A DNA stretch of 64,000 nucleotides from Labia minor (Eukaryota > Arthropoda > Insecta > Dermaptera > Spongiphoridae). Shown piece by piece: positions 1-15,409 of this stretch. Numbering within the stretch: position 1 is the first letter of the stretch; every line of letters begins with the position of its first letter. Under the pieces are notes generated by a model. That model searched no databases, had not been told where the DNA came from, and saw only the letters and a program-made list of their open reading frames with translations. Location of the stretch: contig OY720344.1 in the NCBI GenBank assembly GCA_963082975.1, positions 94,245,228-94,309,227 on the forward strand. Reading direction: 5' to 3'. The position numbers were made by a program, and so were the translations under genes.

Positions 1-1
1 T

Positions 2-1377
2 TCAATTAGTACGAAGCTGATAGTCCCCATTTTGAGTAATATATCGCACCCAAGGTAAAGCTTGATATCCCGATTTTTCTATAATTTTCAAATAACGAAC
101 TTGTATTCCTGAAGTGGTAAAGTATGGAATTTCAAATTTCACTTGAATAGGTGGCTTTCCTTCCGAGTCTTCGCATTCAACACTAGGTAAACCAAAATGT
201 GCCCTCATGAGAAATTCTTTTCCACCTTGGAATGATTTAATAGACCATGTAATTGCATTCTGTTCCGGTGCATATTTAACACTTCCGATGTTCGTTTTAA
301 ATTTGGGTGAATCAGCATCAGCTGGTACAGGGATCACAATCTCAACGTTGTTGGCTGTCGACCGTCGTTTAAATTGAGACTTTGCTTTAATCATGTATTC
401 AACACGAGAATGAGCATGACGTTCAATAACTGATTCAATCCAGATCAAAGGTTTGACGTGGGTATTTAAGCGATAGGACATTAATTCAAATTCTCCATCA
501 GGGGGGATAAAAGATATGGTCCTATCATTTTCAAAACGAGATAATCTGACACATTGATGAAATTTTACATCCTCTAACTCAACCGATTTTGATTTTCCTC
601 TTCCTGTAGATTCAAAAAGAACTTTGTCGTTTAAACCCAAACGTAATTCAGGCATCCCAGAGAGATAAACCTATAAAAACATATTTTAAGAAGAAATTTT
701 AATTATGAATAATAATAATTTAAACTTAAATATTATATTAATAAAAAATTTAAAATAAAAAATATATATATACTTACTCTCATCTTAATAGCTCCCACAA
801 TTTCACTTCGTAAAACGTTTCCATTTGCATTGGCTAATAAATTTACAGATTCAATAACATCAAGAAACACTTCATTTTTTCTATAACGAATCCCCTCTGA
901 ACGCCAGGATACAGCATTTGTGACAGCCATGGGAATTCTTGGCTGAATTTCAAGTTTGTGACCTTCTTGTGTTATATATTCTTGTAAAATCTTACTATCA
1001 GTAGTTTGGGGATATCCAAAATCAATAAGCTCATCAAGAAGTTCATAAATAACAACAAAATTATCTCTAATACTTTCCTCTTCGAGCTCTTTGAAATATT
1101 CTATCATAACTTGTACAATTTTATGCAGAAAGACAAATACCAGTGCAATATTTGCGTTTTTCTTGGTTGTTGATACTATATATAGATTGTTATATTTAAT
1201 ATATGAAAAAGTACATTCTGAAGTTTGAAGAATGGGCGTCAATAGACCTTCTTCTTCTTTCTCCATCATAAGAGGCATAAACTTTTCTATTACTCCCATA
1301 TCGATATCACCTCTGTAGTTTCGAGATATTAATACCTTTCCTTTAACGTCAAGAATATAAACGGCTGAAGAGGACAT
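2..1377 (-). CDS. AP1M1: AP-1 complex subunit mu (clathrin adaptor medium chain), complete, two exons
   Basis: Medium subunit of the AP-1 clathrin adaptor, which sorts cargo between the trans-Golgi network and endosomes by binding tyrosine-based signals. Exon 1 is 1377-778 (200 codons, donor GTAAGTA) and exon 2 is 670-2 (222 codons plus TGA). They join in phase 0 to give 422 aa, the usual length for this family. Residues 1 to about 140 form the longin-type N-terminal domain (start MSSSAVYILDVKGKVLI). Residues from about 165 to the end form the mu homology domain, starting at WRSEGIRYRKNEVFLDVIE and ending GDYQLRTN, almost identical to the metazoan AP-1 mu C-terminus. The 107-bp intron is very AT-rich. 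The gene diverges from UBR3 with 869 bp between start codons. The stop lies at the window edge, so the 3' UTR is outside. AP-2 mu is less likely because both ends fit AP-1 mu. The choice between AP1M1 and AP1M2 does not apply to a single invertebrate gene. Confidence 0.96.
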
Positions 1378-2246
1378 TTTGATAATTAATTTTTTAGATA
1401 CAAATCACAAAATAATATTCCTGCCACGAATTAGCAGGTGGATGACAAGGTGTAAGCCGACATTTCGATAGATGGGTTTGTCATATCAGTAATGCCAACA
1501 TTATTTAGTTATTAAACAAGAAAATTTTCAATTATATATAAATTGTTATTAAAACTTTTTAAAAATAATATATTTCATTATATGATATAATCTATTAGAT
1601 ATATCTTATTTATATTTATATGAGATTAAATTATTTAATTTTTCATTTTAAAAGTTATAAAATATAAATTGTTATAATTTAATATTTGAAAAGTATTTTA
1701 TAAATATATTATTATATATTGTTTTAATTTATTAAATAAATTTTAAATTTTTTTGTTTGTTTTTAATATAAAAGAAAAAATATTTTTAGTTATATTTGAG
1801 TTTGCTAGTTACTATGTGGCTGCAGTGCTAAGATCTCTTGTTCATTTTTGATTGCTACGCTCACTGTCGAGTTGACTATCTACTTTGTGATGGTAATGAT
1901 TGTTTTGTGGTATTAAAAAAGAAAACGAAAGGTGATTTCAAAAATGATTGCGTTAAAATTACTTTTAAGTTCATTAAAATTTTCTAATCTAAATTAAATA
2001 ATTCATTTGTTATTTATAATTTTTTAATATTATTTTGAAAATGTTTCGAGAACTCTTAAAGTGATAGTTCAAGACAACAACTCATTTCTATGTGTGTGTG
2101 TCCGAGAAAAAAGGAGATTAGCTCAATTAATCGATTTGAATTGAATTTAAATACATTTATATGTATATATATGAATCTATAGAAACATTCTATATATATT
2201 TAATATTGATGAGTTCCTCTCTTTATTAATTTGAAATATTGCAAGA
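1378..2246. promoter_or_regulatory. Divergent intergenic region between AP1M1 and UBR3
   Basis: This stretch separates two genes read away from each other, so it must carry both promoters and 5' UTRs. Two patches are less AT-rich than the rest (about 1420-1500 and 1800-1910) and are the best candidates for transcribed leader or core promoter sequence. No TATA box can be singled out because TATATA runs are everywhere. No coding sequence is seen. Confidence 0.5.
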
Positions 2247-5200
2247 ATGGACCCAGAAGAGGAAATTTCAGCCGTAGTGTTGTTGAAGAAAGGTAAACGT
2301 GGTGCAGCCTCGTTCCTTCACCACCTTTGCCTTCATTCAAATAATGCGAACTACCTCTACGAATTACTTGATCTAATTCTAAATCCCAATAAACCTATGG
2401 ATGACTGGGATTCTATAGACTGGTGTAAATGGCTAATGGCCGGAGGCAGCACCCCGGACGAGTTCGGCAGCCTAGGCAAGTGCCATCCATTCATTTCTAT
2501 CATCCTTTTACCTTCATTTTTCACCTTGCTTTTCTCATTTACATTACAAAAGAAAAATAAATAATAAATTTAAACCCCATAACCATTTTATTTACATATA
2601 CATTCTTATTCAAAAAAATATTTTATAAATATATTTTATTATAAATTATTTTCGAATAATTATAAATTTCTTTGAATATTTTAAAAATATTTAATTTTAA
2701 CAATTTTAAAATAAAATATAAAAAAAATAAAATAAATTCATTATATATTAAAAATAAATAATTATATTCATAAAAATTTTAAATTTCTTTTTTTTAATTT
2801 TATTAAATTTAAAATTAGAATAATAATTATTATATTTTAATATGTAATTTATAATAACAAAAAAAAAGAATAGAATAATAGTAAAAAATTCCTTAAAACA
2901 CATTCTTCATCAGTTGGTAAGTGGTTATAAGTTCTTTTTTTATTATATATTTATTATTAGTTCTTAATAAATCCATTTGACTTGATTATAAGATATTTAT
3001 TTTTAATTTAGATATATATATTTAAAGGTATATTTTTAATCACAAATTATAAGATATCATTGAAGATTCTCGGAATAAATAAAAAAAAATTATTAAAAAT
3101 ATTACGTTCATATTTGAACTCAAAATTCTTAACAAAATGTTATAGTATTTAAAATTTTAATTACAATCTTTTTTTTTATTCCTATTTAAAAACTTTAAAA
3201 AAGTAATTAATTTGTGATTAATTTTTGATAATTAATAAATTTCATCTATAATCTTTAGTTTATTTAATCTAGAATTAATTATCATTAACATTTGTATTAT
3301 TAAATCACTTAAATAAAAAATCTAGGATTTTAGGCAAATTTCTTTTATGAATATATATATTGATGCCAAATCGATTAATAATATATAAATATATATTTCA
3401 TCACTTATTTATTTTTCTTTTATTTGAAAAATTAAATTAAATTCATTTTCATTTAATTTAAATATATATATATATATGTAAACTAATTTTTTTATCCTTT
3501 CGCTTTCAATGATGAGGATTCAAAGTCCTATAAGTGAGATTAATTTAGTTCGATATATGGAAAGAAACCCTTTAGGGTATTTCCGTATTTCGAATTTGAA
3601 TTGTTAATTTAAAAATGAAAATATAAATTTAGTATTAAGATTTAGTGATGGAATTTTATTCCAAAGATATCACTAAATGCATTCATATAATTAAGACAGA
3701 TTTTTTCTCCTATATTTTATTTTTATTTATAGTTAAAATATAAATTTTGAAATTTTTAGAAAATGACACTTTAATTTTTTATTTATTTATTTTCAGCAAG
3801 AATTTACATACTAATCCTCATTTAATAAATTAAAGAAAAGAAAATATTTTATGATTTTATTGTGTTATTTTGTCCTTAAATAAATTCAGAATTAGATGAT
3901 CTTTTATAATCAGAAAGATTACTATATAAAATCCTTTGTATTAGAATTAGAATGCCTTTCTAAAATGTCCTTAACCATAAAGAGCCTTTATTATCTCTTT
4001 ATATTAATATTAGAGTATAAACATAGAAAAATATTTACTTAAAAATAAAAACAAATTTAATTAATAAGAAGAAAATATTCTCATACAATATATTAATATA
4101 TATATATATACATTATATATTTATTTCAATTAATTCGAGATGATATTTTAAATGAATGACTGATCACGTATATTTCCAGTTGACCGTGATTCGTGGAGAG
4201 AAATTAGTCCAATGAGCTCTGCATGGCCTCTTTTAATTGCGTACTTTGAAAATCAAAAGCGAATTGCTATTCATTTCTTAATTGATTCTGAAATTAGTTA
4301 ATAAATCACTTTGCCACCCAACCCTCATTATTGATAAAACAATATTTCATTTAATTGTAATAAAAAAAAAACAAAATTCGTAAAATAAAATAAATTGCAT
4401 TGAACCACTCCTCATGTGAAATCCGGAATGGAATTCCAAAGGCATTGCTCCAGTTGTCCAAAGGTTAACATTATCAAGGAAAGTCAAGGAATATAACAAG
4501 CGAAAACGTATATTCCGACATGTTCAATCCTACTTATTATAATTGATGATTAAATATCTTATCATATTCTATCATTGAAAGTTAAATGTTTTGAAAACTT
4601 CATGAAAGCATTTATATATAATGTATTAAAATATATAATGACAAAAATATTAGAAATACTTTTTTTCCTTTTAGAAAATTTAATGATACGATAATGATAA
4701 TGGACTAAATTATATTTTTAGAAATGAAGAAATCTTAACTTTCTATCTTTTCCTGCCCTCTATTATCATGTATTCAATCTTTTTTGCCCTCTAATAGCAA
4801 GTAAACTTAATGTATTTAAAATGTAAAATTTTATTCCTGTAAACAATTTTCCTATTTTAAAAAAAAAATCTATACTAATCATCATTATTAATGACAAATT
4901 TAAATTTTATATATATATATATATATTTTTGAAATATTGCATCATATGATCAAATTTTATAAAATATTATTAATTTGTTGAATATGTCTTTTTTTGTGTA
5001 TAAATTTAATTTAAATATTAATGAAGTATTAAATACAGTATTCTTCAAGGTTGTTTTTTTATTTATTTATTATTTATTTTCTGATTTTTTTATTAGGATT
5101 TAATTATTTTCGAGTGGTGCCTCTTAGCTCATTTCGTTTATTTCTGAAAATAGTAATAATTGAATCTTGAATTTGTTGAATTGAACTATATATATATAAG

Positions 5201-8200
5201 AAATTATTAAATTAATTTACTAAGATTAATATCTTAGTAATCTCACCACAATAAAATATAATTAAAAATTTAAAAAAAAAATTGTTTTTGAAATTCTTAG
5301 CATTATATTTACTATTATAATTTATAATAATTTAAAATAAAATTAACATGTATAGATTTTTTTTCTTTTGAACTCCTAATCCAAAACCCACGCATATTCA
5401 TTTTTGGAACCATGACTACAAAATGTCTGTTGGCATTTCGTAATCAAAACATTTTTATTCCAACGTTTGATTCTTTTGATATCTTTAATCTAATTATATA
5501 ATATGGAAAACATTCATCAATTGATAATAGAATGTCGTTTAATGCAACTATTTAAAAAATTACATTTTTTCTAACTTGAAATTTCAATCTTTTATTAAAA
5601 TATACTATTGATATATAAAATTGAAAAGTGGAAGAATAAATATAAAGTTTATATATATATATAAATTTATAATATATATAATAGATAAAATGAGAATACT
5701 CATCTTCTGAATTTACTTATAAAGAAAAGAATTTGGCAATTTTCCTTGGTAAAATAGTTGCCAAGGTTCTACAATTATAACATACAAGTACTTTACTAGT
5801 TTTAAGTTTTTTTAATAATTTTCTAACAATTTAAAAAAAATATTTTAGGTAGTATTAGTAATTTTCGTTTTTATTAGTATCAATAAATAATATTCTTATC
5901 TTCCATTTTTAAAAATCACTTGTTTCATTAAAGAAAGGAAATTTTATTTTAAATACTATTTAATCAGAACTACTAAAATTTCAATTCTTTACTTTATATT
6001 TATTTATATTTTATCTATACATCTAAATTCATAAACAATTTATTTATAATTTTTTTTTTTGTTTTTATATATAAACTAATTTGGTTGTTAATAAATAGAA
6101 AAGAAAAATATTTTAAACGATTTTTAAATATTTCAGAATTCTCAGTCATACAAAAATTAAAGCTTATCTACTTTACTATCATCCCCTTTAAAATTTTCAA
6201 TTCTTGGATGCACAAATATTTAACATTAGCCCACTAAAACGATCTGAACGTGACTTCCATTTTTTTTATCTCCCTTTCCCTTACCTCTCCCAACCACTCT
6301 CACTTCTTTTTTCTTTTTTCTTTTGACTGCAAGTTTAAAACCTGGCATCCATGATTGCCCAATACCTTCCATCCTATGCCTGCTGCATCAGGTAGAGGGT
6401 GTTTGATTTTAAACAAAAACTAAAACCTTTTTCAAAGAAATACACCAAGACCATGATCATGTGGGAACGAACGATAAATAATTTTTATTTGTATATAATA
6501 AATGTCACGATAAATTAAATTTTTTCTTCAACTTTTTTTTATATATAAAATGAATAAAGATTTACATACTTTAATGTAGAATGATTAATTAAAATCATTT
6601 TATTGTTATATTTGCTTATTTTGTTGAATTTTGTGATTAAATATATATGTTCGGAAAAATAAAAAAACAAAAGAAAAAAATTTTCATTAAAAATTAGAAT
6701 GAATTAGAGTAAATGTTTTGATTTTCAATTAAAATATTTTTATTTTAAATTTTTAAAAAGACGAATTCCAAAAGAAAAATCTAGTTATTTATTCTGTTAC
6801 TCTATTATCATTATTATTTTTTGAAGGAGTATATTGTTTTTGTATTAGTTGTTTTTGTATTAGATAATCAGGATATTACTGGATTATGTTCTTTCAAATA
6901 TATATTATTTAGGAATATTTTTCTTCTTTCCATGGATTCCAATAATAAATGGAATAATCAATGGAGATACTATATATAATTTATATTAAAACACCTATTT
7001 TATTCTCTTAAAATAATTTTAAATATTATTATATTTGAAATTGATGTGATTCAAAGTGACCCTATTATTTTAAAAGATTAAAATTTTTCTTTTTAAAAAA
7101 ATAAAAATAAAAATCTTTAATCAAAAAAAAAACACCTAAAAAGCCTATTTATTTCCTAAAAAAATTATTTTATATATTATAGTAATTTGAATTGAATTTT
7201 AATATCTAAATATGTGATTAATTTGCATTTTTTTTTATATATTGATTGATATATATTTTTCTATATTTTTTTTAGTGCGACGTTATGATAATGCATCCAC
7301 CTGTGGTCTTGTCTGGACAGCGAATTTCGTCGCGTATCGCTGCCGAACCTGTGGAATCTCTCCATGCATGTCCCTTTGCGCTGAGTGCTTCCAGTTATCG
7401 AATCACAACGGCCACGATTTCAACATGTTTCGATCCCAGGCAGGTGGCGCCTGTGATTGTGGAGACACCTCTGTGATGAAAGAATCAGGGTGAGATGGTC
7501 GTTCTATTGTGTTCCACGACTCCACCATAAAACCCCTGTTTTCTTAACAACTCTACACCCATTACTAAAAACATCGATTCACTTGAGAAATCTATTAAAA
7601 ATTATCTAAATAAATGATTATTTTTCATTTATAAATTAATTTAATTTAAATTTAAAAATAAGATTAATGTATATTTTTAAAAGAAAAAATTAATTAAAAA
7701 ATATATAGTTAGTAGGTACTTTTAGATCAAGGAAATTATTCAAGTGTACTTATATATATATATTTAAAAAAAATAACTAGGAAAAAATAAATTTTAATTG
7801 TGAAAGCATATATTATGAATTATCTAAAAAGAGTATTGCAACATTAAAAAAAGTATTTAATATTAATATAAATTAGAAAGATATTTGAATTTTTATTAAA
7901 AAGAAATAATGAGATTAATATCAGAATAATTTATCTTATATTAGAAATAATAATAAAAATTCTTATTAATTTTTACTATCTCGCCAGATCACGAAAATTT
8001 TCGATGTCGAGATTTTGATGTTTTTATACGTTTTGAAGGTCCCTGAGTCATTTTCACTAAGGTTGAGGAAAAATGTCTGTCAGTGTGTGTGTGTTTAGAC
8101 AAGATTACGCAAAAACGGTTTGAGCTAGAATAATGAAATTTGGTACACGGGCATTATACAAAATTCGTAGTTTTTTATGAACTTTGTTAAACCATTGAGT

Positions 8201-11200
8201 TCTATAAAACTAATGAATACCTCGGTCGGTAAAAAGATGCCACTAATTTTTCTATTGTAAACTATACCTCGTTAATTTTAAAATAAAAAAAACTTATCAA
8301 TTAACTTCATATCTTTAAATAATTAGATTTATTAAAAATATTGCTACCAAAATCAGTGTATTCTCATTTTAAAGAATTTTGAGAGAATAACTATTGTTTG
8401 ATTAATTTTCACTTTATTATAATTATCTTTTGGTTAAATTAATTCCTATTTATTTAATTAGTTATTTTTAAAAATTTTTAATTATCTGGATTGGTGAACC
8501 ATTAAACTTATCACCTACTCATTAAAAACAATGACATCATATAAATTTTAATTAATCGTTTAACATTTTATTATAAAATACTATCACACACATATAATTT
8601 ACTTTTTTTCATATATTTGTTATCATTATTTAATAAGTATTTAATTCCTAAAAAAAAAAATCGTTTCTAGGAATTCGTTATTACAAGAAATCAGCTTAGA
8701 AAATAAATGATGAATTATTATAATTACTTAATTATATCTTATTATTCCTTCTATATATATTCTTATATATTATTATTTTTAATTATTATCCTAGTTATTG
8801 TATTTTCTCAAAAAATTTCACCTATCCTTTAGATCTTTTATGGGATTAGTCTCGGTTGACGAGGAATTCACCCTGATTCATATTTACTTAATGATAATAT
8901 TTAATTGAGAAACTTCTCTATTATATGGTATCTTTGTAGGGAAATTGACTTGTGTATCTACCTTAAGATAGGCATCGGTATGCCTAGTTTCTCAATATTT
9001 TTAACAAAGTTGTGTGCAACGACTTCTTCTGATTAAATGGTCTTTAACTTCCAGATATTTTTCATTTAAATAGCGAGCTTCTCATATTTATTTTTATTTT
9101 CTATCACAGTATTCTTGAGCTTATGAGGGAGAGGGAATCCTATTTCAATTAAAATGCTCGTATGAGAAGTAGACTTGTAGTTTATGGTTTTATCTGTAAG
9201 GATAGTGGAAATGGGACGTTCTCTAATATGACAATGTAGATATATTCAGCAGTTCATATATTATTTCCAATTGACTGCTAATATTGGGCTTCAATTCATA
9301 ATGTATGTTGTATATACTTTCACTTCTCACATCTACATTTAGCCTCAAAATTTTGTTTAAAATTAATCTCATATTTCGTATTCTTATCACACACACACAC
9401 ACACACAAGTCCTGTATGGTCTAAATTCTAAATCCATTTGTCAACCATTTCGGAGTAATTTTCTTGATCACAGTTTCTTTGTTCAAATGTGTTAGGAATT
9501 ATTATTATTATAAAATATTTAAACAAATTGTAATTTTTTGTATACTTGTTAAGATTGCGGGAAGGAACTCCATTTTTTATTCTAAAAACTTTACTTTTTA
9601 GCATATTTATATATATATATTATAAAATTTTCAATTAAAAGTTGTATAAATTTTATAACTCTTCCTTCTAAAGGAGGAAGGGAAAAGTTCCGCTGTGTTC
9701 CTCGATCTCTCATGGTCAAAACCATTAAAACCCTATGAATTATTAAGACACTAATGTTTTCAACTTGAAAACAATTTTAAATAATAATATAAATATTTAA
9801 TTTTTAGTTTCTGTACTCGCCATGGACCAAAAGCACAACAAAATAAACCAATTGCTCCTCCAAAGCTTATATGTGTAGCTGAGGCTGTAATGCCACGAAT
9901 TATTTTTCGCCTAATTCTACATTTACGTGAACAAATAGGGTAATTTTATTATTATTATTATTAAGAAATATTAAAATTTAAATAATTGATTATTTAAATG
10001 ATATTTCAGTAAAGAAACTATTGATAACACATTACCCGATGCAGAGTTATTCTTAACAATGCTACGTGATCTCAATGGGTTAGGCGCAGCAATGCGAAGA
10101 GTTATGACAAATACTTTAACTAACCATCAGGTAAATAATATAAATATATATATTAAAAATAGTTATGAACAAAATTATTTTTAACTTAATAAAAATGAAA
10201 AAAATATTTCTATTCATGAATGGATGAGTAATCTAATCTTACCTTGAATTTTTAATAGTAATAATAAAAGATTGCAAATAAAATAATGACATTATAAACT
10301 TACTGTATTTATTTATTATTAAAAAATAAACTTTTGATGTATATATTTTTCTATAATAAAATGACCATACGTTTCAGATTTATAAAGCTGTAAATGAATA
10401 TAAATCCCAAGATCCAGAATATAATAAGTTTGTGGTCGAATCTAGAGAATTGTACGAGCAAGCTTTATTAACATTCGAAAATCCGGATCCTCCAGAAGAA
10501 TACAAAGGTAAAATTGTTTATATTTACATAATAAATCATAATAAATCTGAAATACTATATATTCAAAATTTATTTATTTTTCAGATGTTACTGCACTTCA
10601 AAAAGTATTACATCATAGAAGCTTTCTTGAAGAGCTTGTGTTTTGGACTGTTAAATATGAATTTCCTCAAAGGATAGTGTGTTTACTGCTAAATATGCTC
10701 CCCGATCCAGAATATAAGGTTCATATTGATTTACATATTTAAAATATATACTTATAACACATCGAAATTGTAATAACTATTTTTTTAAAAATTAAAGATA
10801 TTATTTTCTCAATTTAGTTCTAATTTTGTACATTAATTTTTGAATAATATAAATCTAATCAAGTTGCGCAAATTAGTACATATTCTCAATTTTGTTTACA
10901 TCATCTCTTAGATTTTTTAAATTATCATCTATTTTGTGGAGGATCTCAATTGGATAACCATTTTTATGATCAGAGGCAAATATAGTGAAAAGAGAAGTGC
11001 TTATCTGTTTTTTTGTTTTTTTTTTAATTTTCTGAAAATCAATTATTTATAAATAATAAAATAATGAATAAATTTGACATAAATTGTTTACTTTGTGTAA
11101 ATTTGATTTGTTTATTTTTCATTTTAGGAAGCTCTCACTAAGGCATTTGTACTTCATTATGCACGAATAGCCACCATGTTAGAAAAATGTGCAGATCCTG

Positions 11201-14200
11201 ATACCCTTAGTAATCGAGTAGTTCATGTTTCAGTACAATTATTTAGCAATGAAACACTTGCTTTTGATATGGTTGAAACATTTAGACTACTTCATGTAAT
11301 GGTGATTTCTCTTAAGGAGATGATGAGTAAAATACTTATCGAGAATACATTACATGGTAAGTGAATTCAATACATATTTATTGAAAAATATCTTTATTAT
11401 ATATTTCTTAGAGGAATAACTAAAACTATTTTCAATACTTTATAATAATAATAATTCAATTTAATAAACCAATATAAATTTAAGATAAATAATTTTTAAA
11501 TTATATTATACATTCAATAAAAAACAAATTTGATTTTTCCTTTTTATTTTATGAAAGACTCATTTTAAATTGATTTATTATAAAATCTACATTAATATAA
11601 TTTTTATATTTAATGATTAATAATTAAATCAAAAACAAAACTTTTTTAGATAAGGAAAGAAACTATCATTTAGTGGTAGAATGTGCAAAACCAGTTATGA
11701 AAGAACATTGTTATTGGCCACTGGTGTCTGACTTAAACAATGTGCTGTCTCATCGTCCTGTTGCTTTAAAATTTATGATGGATGATGTTTTACCAGAAAT
11801 GTGGTTTAGTTTTATTTCGATGTTCCAAGGTAATTAATTCCATAATAATAATTAACTTTTAGTTTCTTTCTTATATATAATAGGTGTTTCCACTTTAAAT
11901 AATTATTTTATTTCAGGAATGAATGTTAATCATCGTGAGCTTGGTCAACATGTAGAATATGAACCCAATACTTATTATGCTGCATTCTCTGCGGAATTAG
12001 AAGCTTCAGCATATCCAATGTGGGCCCTTGTGTCACATCTTAATAATGCATCAACAGCCAATCTAACTAAACGTGTTATTTCTTCATGTTTGATTTCATT
12101 GCAAGATTGGTTTAATGCTATTAATTATATCCACCCTAATGATGTAAGTTGTATATATATATATATATATATATATAATTATTTATTTTAATATACTTGA
12201 TATAACTTAGGATAGAACAATAGCCATATGGCAAAAATTAATAAAAAACTAAATTATCTTTATTAATAATTATTATATTTTTATTGGTATCCACAGATAA
12301 AAATTTTTTCATCTTAATCAATTTAAAATATAACATTTTTGAAATTTTATTATTTCGTAGGTGACCTAATTTCTATGACAATTCTTAATATCAATTTGAA
12401 CAATCTTATTCTTTGTCCTATACTTATTAATATTACTATTATTTCATCAACTATTATTATTATTGTATAAGAAAAATATTTATTTATTAATATTATTTGA
12501 AATGAAAAACAAAAAATAAGATTTCTTTAAATAATTTATTTTTTAATTTTGTCATCTTTTTATAATTGATAGATTTATAAATTATCATAAATAATACTAA
12601 TTTTTAAATGTAAACCTTTCTTGATTTTTAGCCTGACAATTTATATGTATCGTTTCATCTTCCCCTTCACCGCTACTTTGCCGTTTTAACTTGCCAAGCA
12701 GTACGTCACCAAGGACTTACTCTGGGAGAATTATTACCATCAACAGAACTTTTACATCTGCTTGCAATACATCCACTTCGTGTTCAAGTAAGATCACAAA
12801 ACATTTTTAAATTTTTTTACTAAATATTGCATCTGTTTGGTGAATAGTTTTATCTTTCGATTATGCTATATATAAAATAATTATTAAAAGAGGAGGTAAT
12901 AGATTTAGGAACAAAAGGATTTAATAACTAAGAAATTTAGAGATCAGCTGATTAAATAAAACATCATAATTTTTTTAAGTAAATATTTACTTTCTCCACT
13001 ATCTATCTATTCTTAACAAGAACATTTGTTTTATTTTAAATGCTTTTTTTTTTGGCTATCTTACCTTATAGATTTCTACAAGTAAGGATTCTAGGTCATC
13101 ATATGAAGCCCAAAAAAATGTTTTTTTTTTCCACATATTCTAATTACTTCTCTCTGAATCTACTTTCACTCTTTTATGGTTTTATTTTTGTCAAATAGAT
13201 TATTTTTATAAATTTGGTGTAAATCTAAATGAGGTTGCAAATATTGATTTATTTACCAAATACCATTGATAATTTTGGATGAAGAAAAATATTAATTTTT
13301 TTCATCTGTTCATACCCATATAAATTATAATATATCTAGTCATTAAATTAAAATAAATTTGCCGTCACTTCTAAATAAATATTTCCTGAAATGTCTATTT
13401 TTATTCTCTATATTTATATTAAATTATTTACATAATTAGATATGAAATTAAAGGTCATATTTTATCTAGGTTTGTCATTGATTCATTGATATTCTAGATT
13501 CATGCCATAAAAATCCAATTCAATTTAATTATGTTTCACATAAATAGAAACCAAAATTGATATTTTCTCTTTTTCACAAAAATGTTAACTTTCATCCTAT
13601 TTTGAGAAAGCAATGTTTTAAGAAGTTACATTACTCACATTAAACAAATTGACAAATGTTATTATGCAATATAACTTTAATCATATATATTATTTTTAAT
13701 ATAATTTTAAAATAGTTATTTAAAATTGAATAGATTGAAAATGATATTTCTACGATATTCAATTTAACTGGGTTTGAAAATATCTCAATTAAACAAAAGG
13801 AAAGTATAGAAATAAAAAAAAATTTACTCACTCAGTTGTTTTCTCCTAACTAGCCAAACTTCTTCATTATTTATTAAATGAAATAAAGACTGAAAAGGGT
13901 TAATTATATAAAAATCGATTGATTAAAATAAATTTTTATTGACTTCATAAATACATAATTCATGGAAAAATTTATTAATGTTCTAATAGTACCATTTTAG
14001 AGTGTAGAGAGTAAAAATAGTCCATTAGGGGGTGTGATTATTTATTTAAAAGAAAGGAAAAATCACAAAAAATGAAATCTTTGGCTTTTAATTGGTGACT
14101 GTGATATTTAGTCCTGGGGTAGGATCAGCCACTTTAGCAAAAGAACGAACATGGGGCGCAAGGTCATAGGTGAATATTTTCAATCCTAAAAAGCCACCTG

Positions 14201-15372
14201 AATTCTTTGCACCTTTATGATAAACTCCAAATCCAGCAAGGGCTGAAGGCGGTTCTGGAGCAACAGGTTGGGCATCTAAAAATGGAACTGCTGTTTGTCC
14301 AGCGTCTTGAGCAAAATCTGAATGAGTCACGAGCAGAAATTGATCAGGTTTCGATCGTATTTTACTATTCCTATTTTCTTCAATAGGAACACCTGGATTG
14401 GGTAATTCCAAACGAGATCTAAAACAATTAATTTTTTTAATTTTATTATATAAATAAATATATATATATATATATATAATTGATTAAATTATTGAATTTA
14501 TCAATTTTAATTAAATACCTTGGTTTATCAAGACTTGCATCTGTATTATCATTTCCAATCCAAACACTCTTTTCAAACGGTTTGATTAACATACCATCTT
14601 CAAAATTGAAAGGGGATGCTAAAATTTCTGCATTGAGATGTGTCCCCACTCGTCTAAATCGAATGCCTAAAAAATAATTATTCTAATTTAGTGATTTTTA
14701 TTTATTCAAAATTATATATTTATTTAAATAGACGAGCAAAGTTGAATGCCAAAAAGAAATATTTATTTCCCTCTAATAATTCGTTTTAGAATTGTAAAAT
14801 GTCAAATAATACCTGTTAATACATGTTCAGCAGGCACTTGAAGGTCATCTAAATCAACTGCTCTCTGTTCCCAAGTAAGCGTATGATAATCTTCGCCATT
14901 CACTACATTAGTAATATTATACTCTTCGACAGGTTTCCAATGTACACTCGATGCATTAACACTACCATAAGACAAAAGTTGTGCTTGTTGTATTTGTACG
15001 TGAATTACTCGCGCACGTTTGACGAAACGAACTCCCGTTATGACCCTAAAAATAAATTTAAATGAATAATAATAAATCAATATATTATATTTTTTGATAT
15101 TTATCAATGAACAGTTAATATAAAATAAATCTATGATTTTAATCAATTATAAAGTTAAAATTAAATAGGAATCTAAAAGGAGAAAATTTATAACGGACTT
15201 AGTCATATATATATATACATCGAAAATAAATTGATTGCACTAGAAAGAAATAGGAAAATGCAAATTTTTATTCATTTTAGTCTATTTATTATTATTATTA
15301 TGCAAAGGGTACTTAAAAATATGAATAAAAAAAAGAAGTAAAATGTTTGAAGGTTTATAAATTCATTTTGAC

Positions 15373-15409
<37 letters not shown>

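Noticed and set aside
7285-7476. Plus-strand 63-codon frame over the UBR box
   Set aside because: It is the shifted frame of UBR3 exon 2. The other frame has the zinc-finger cysteines.
9223-9408. Minus-strand open frame starting MCVCVCV
   Set aside because: It is a CA microsatellite read as codons inside UBR3 intron 2, without homology or splice context.
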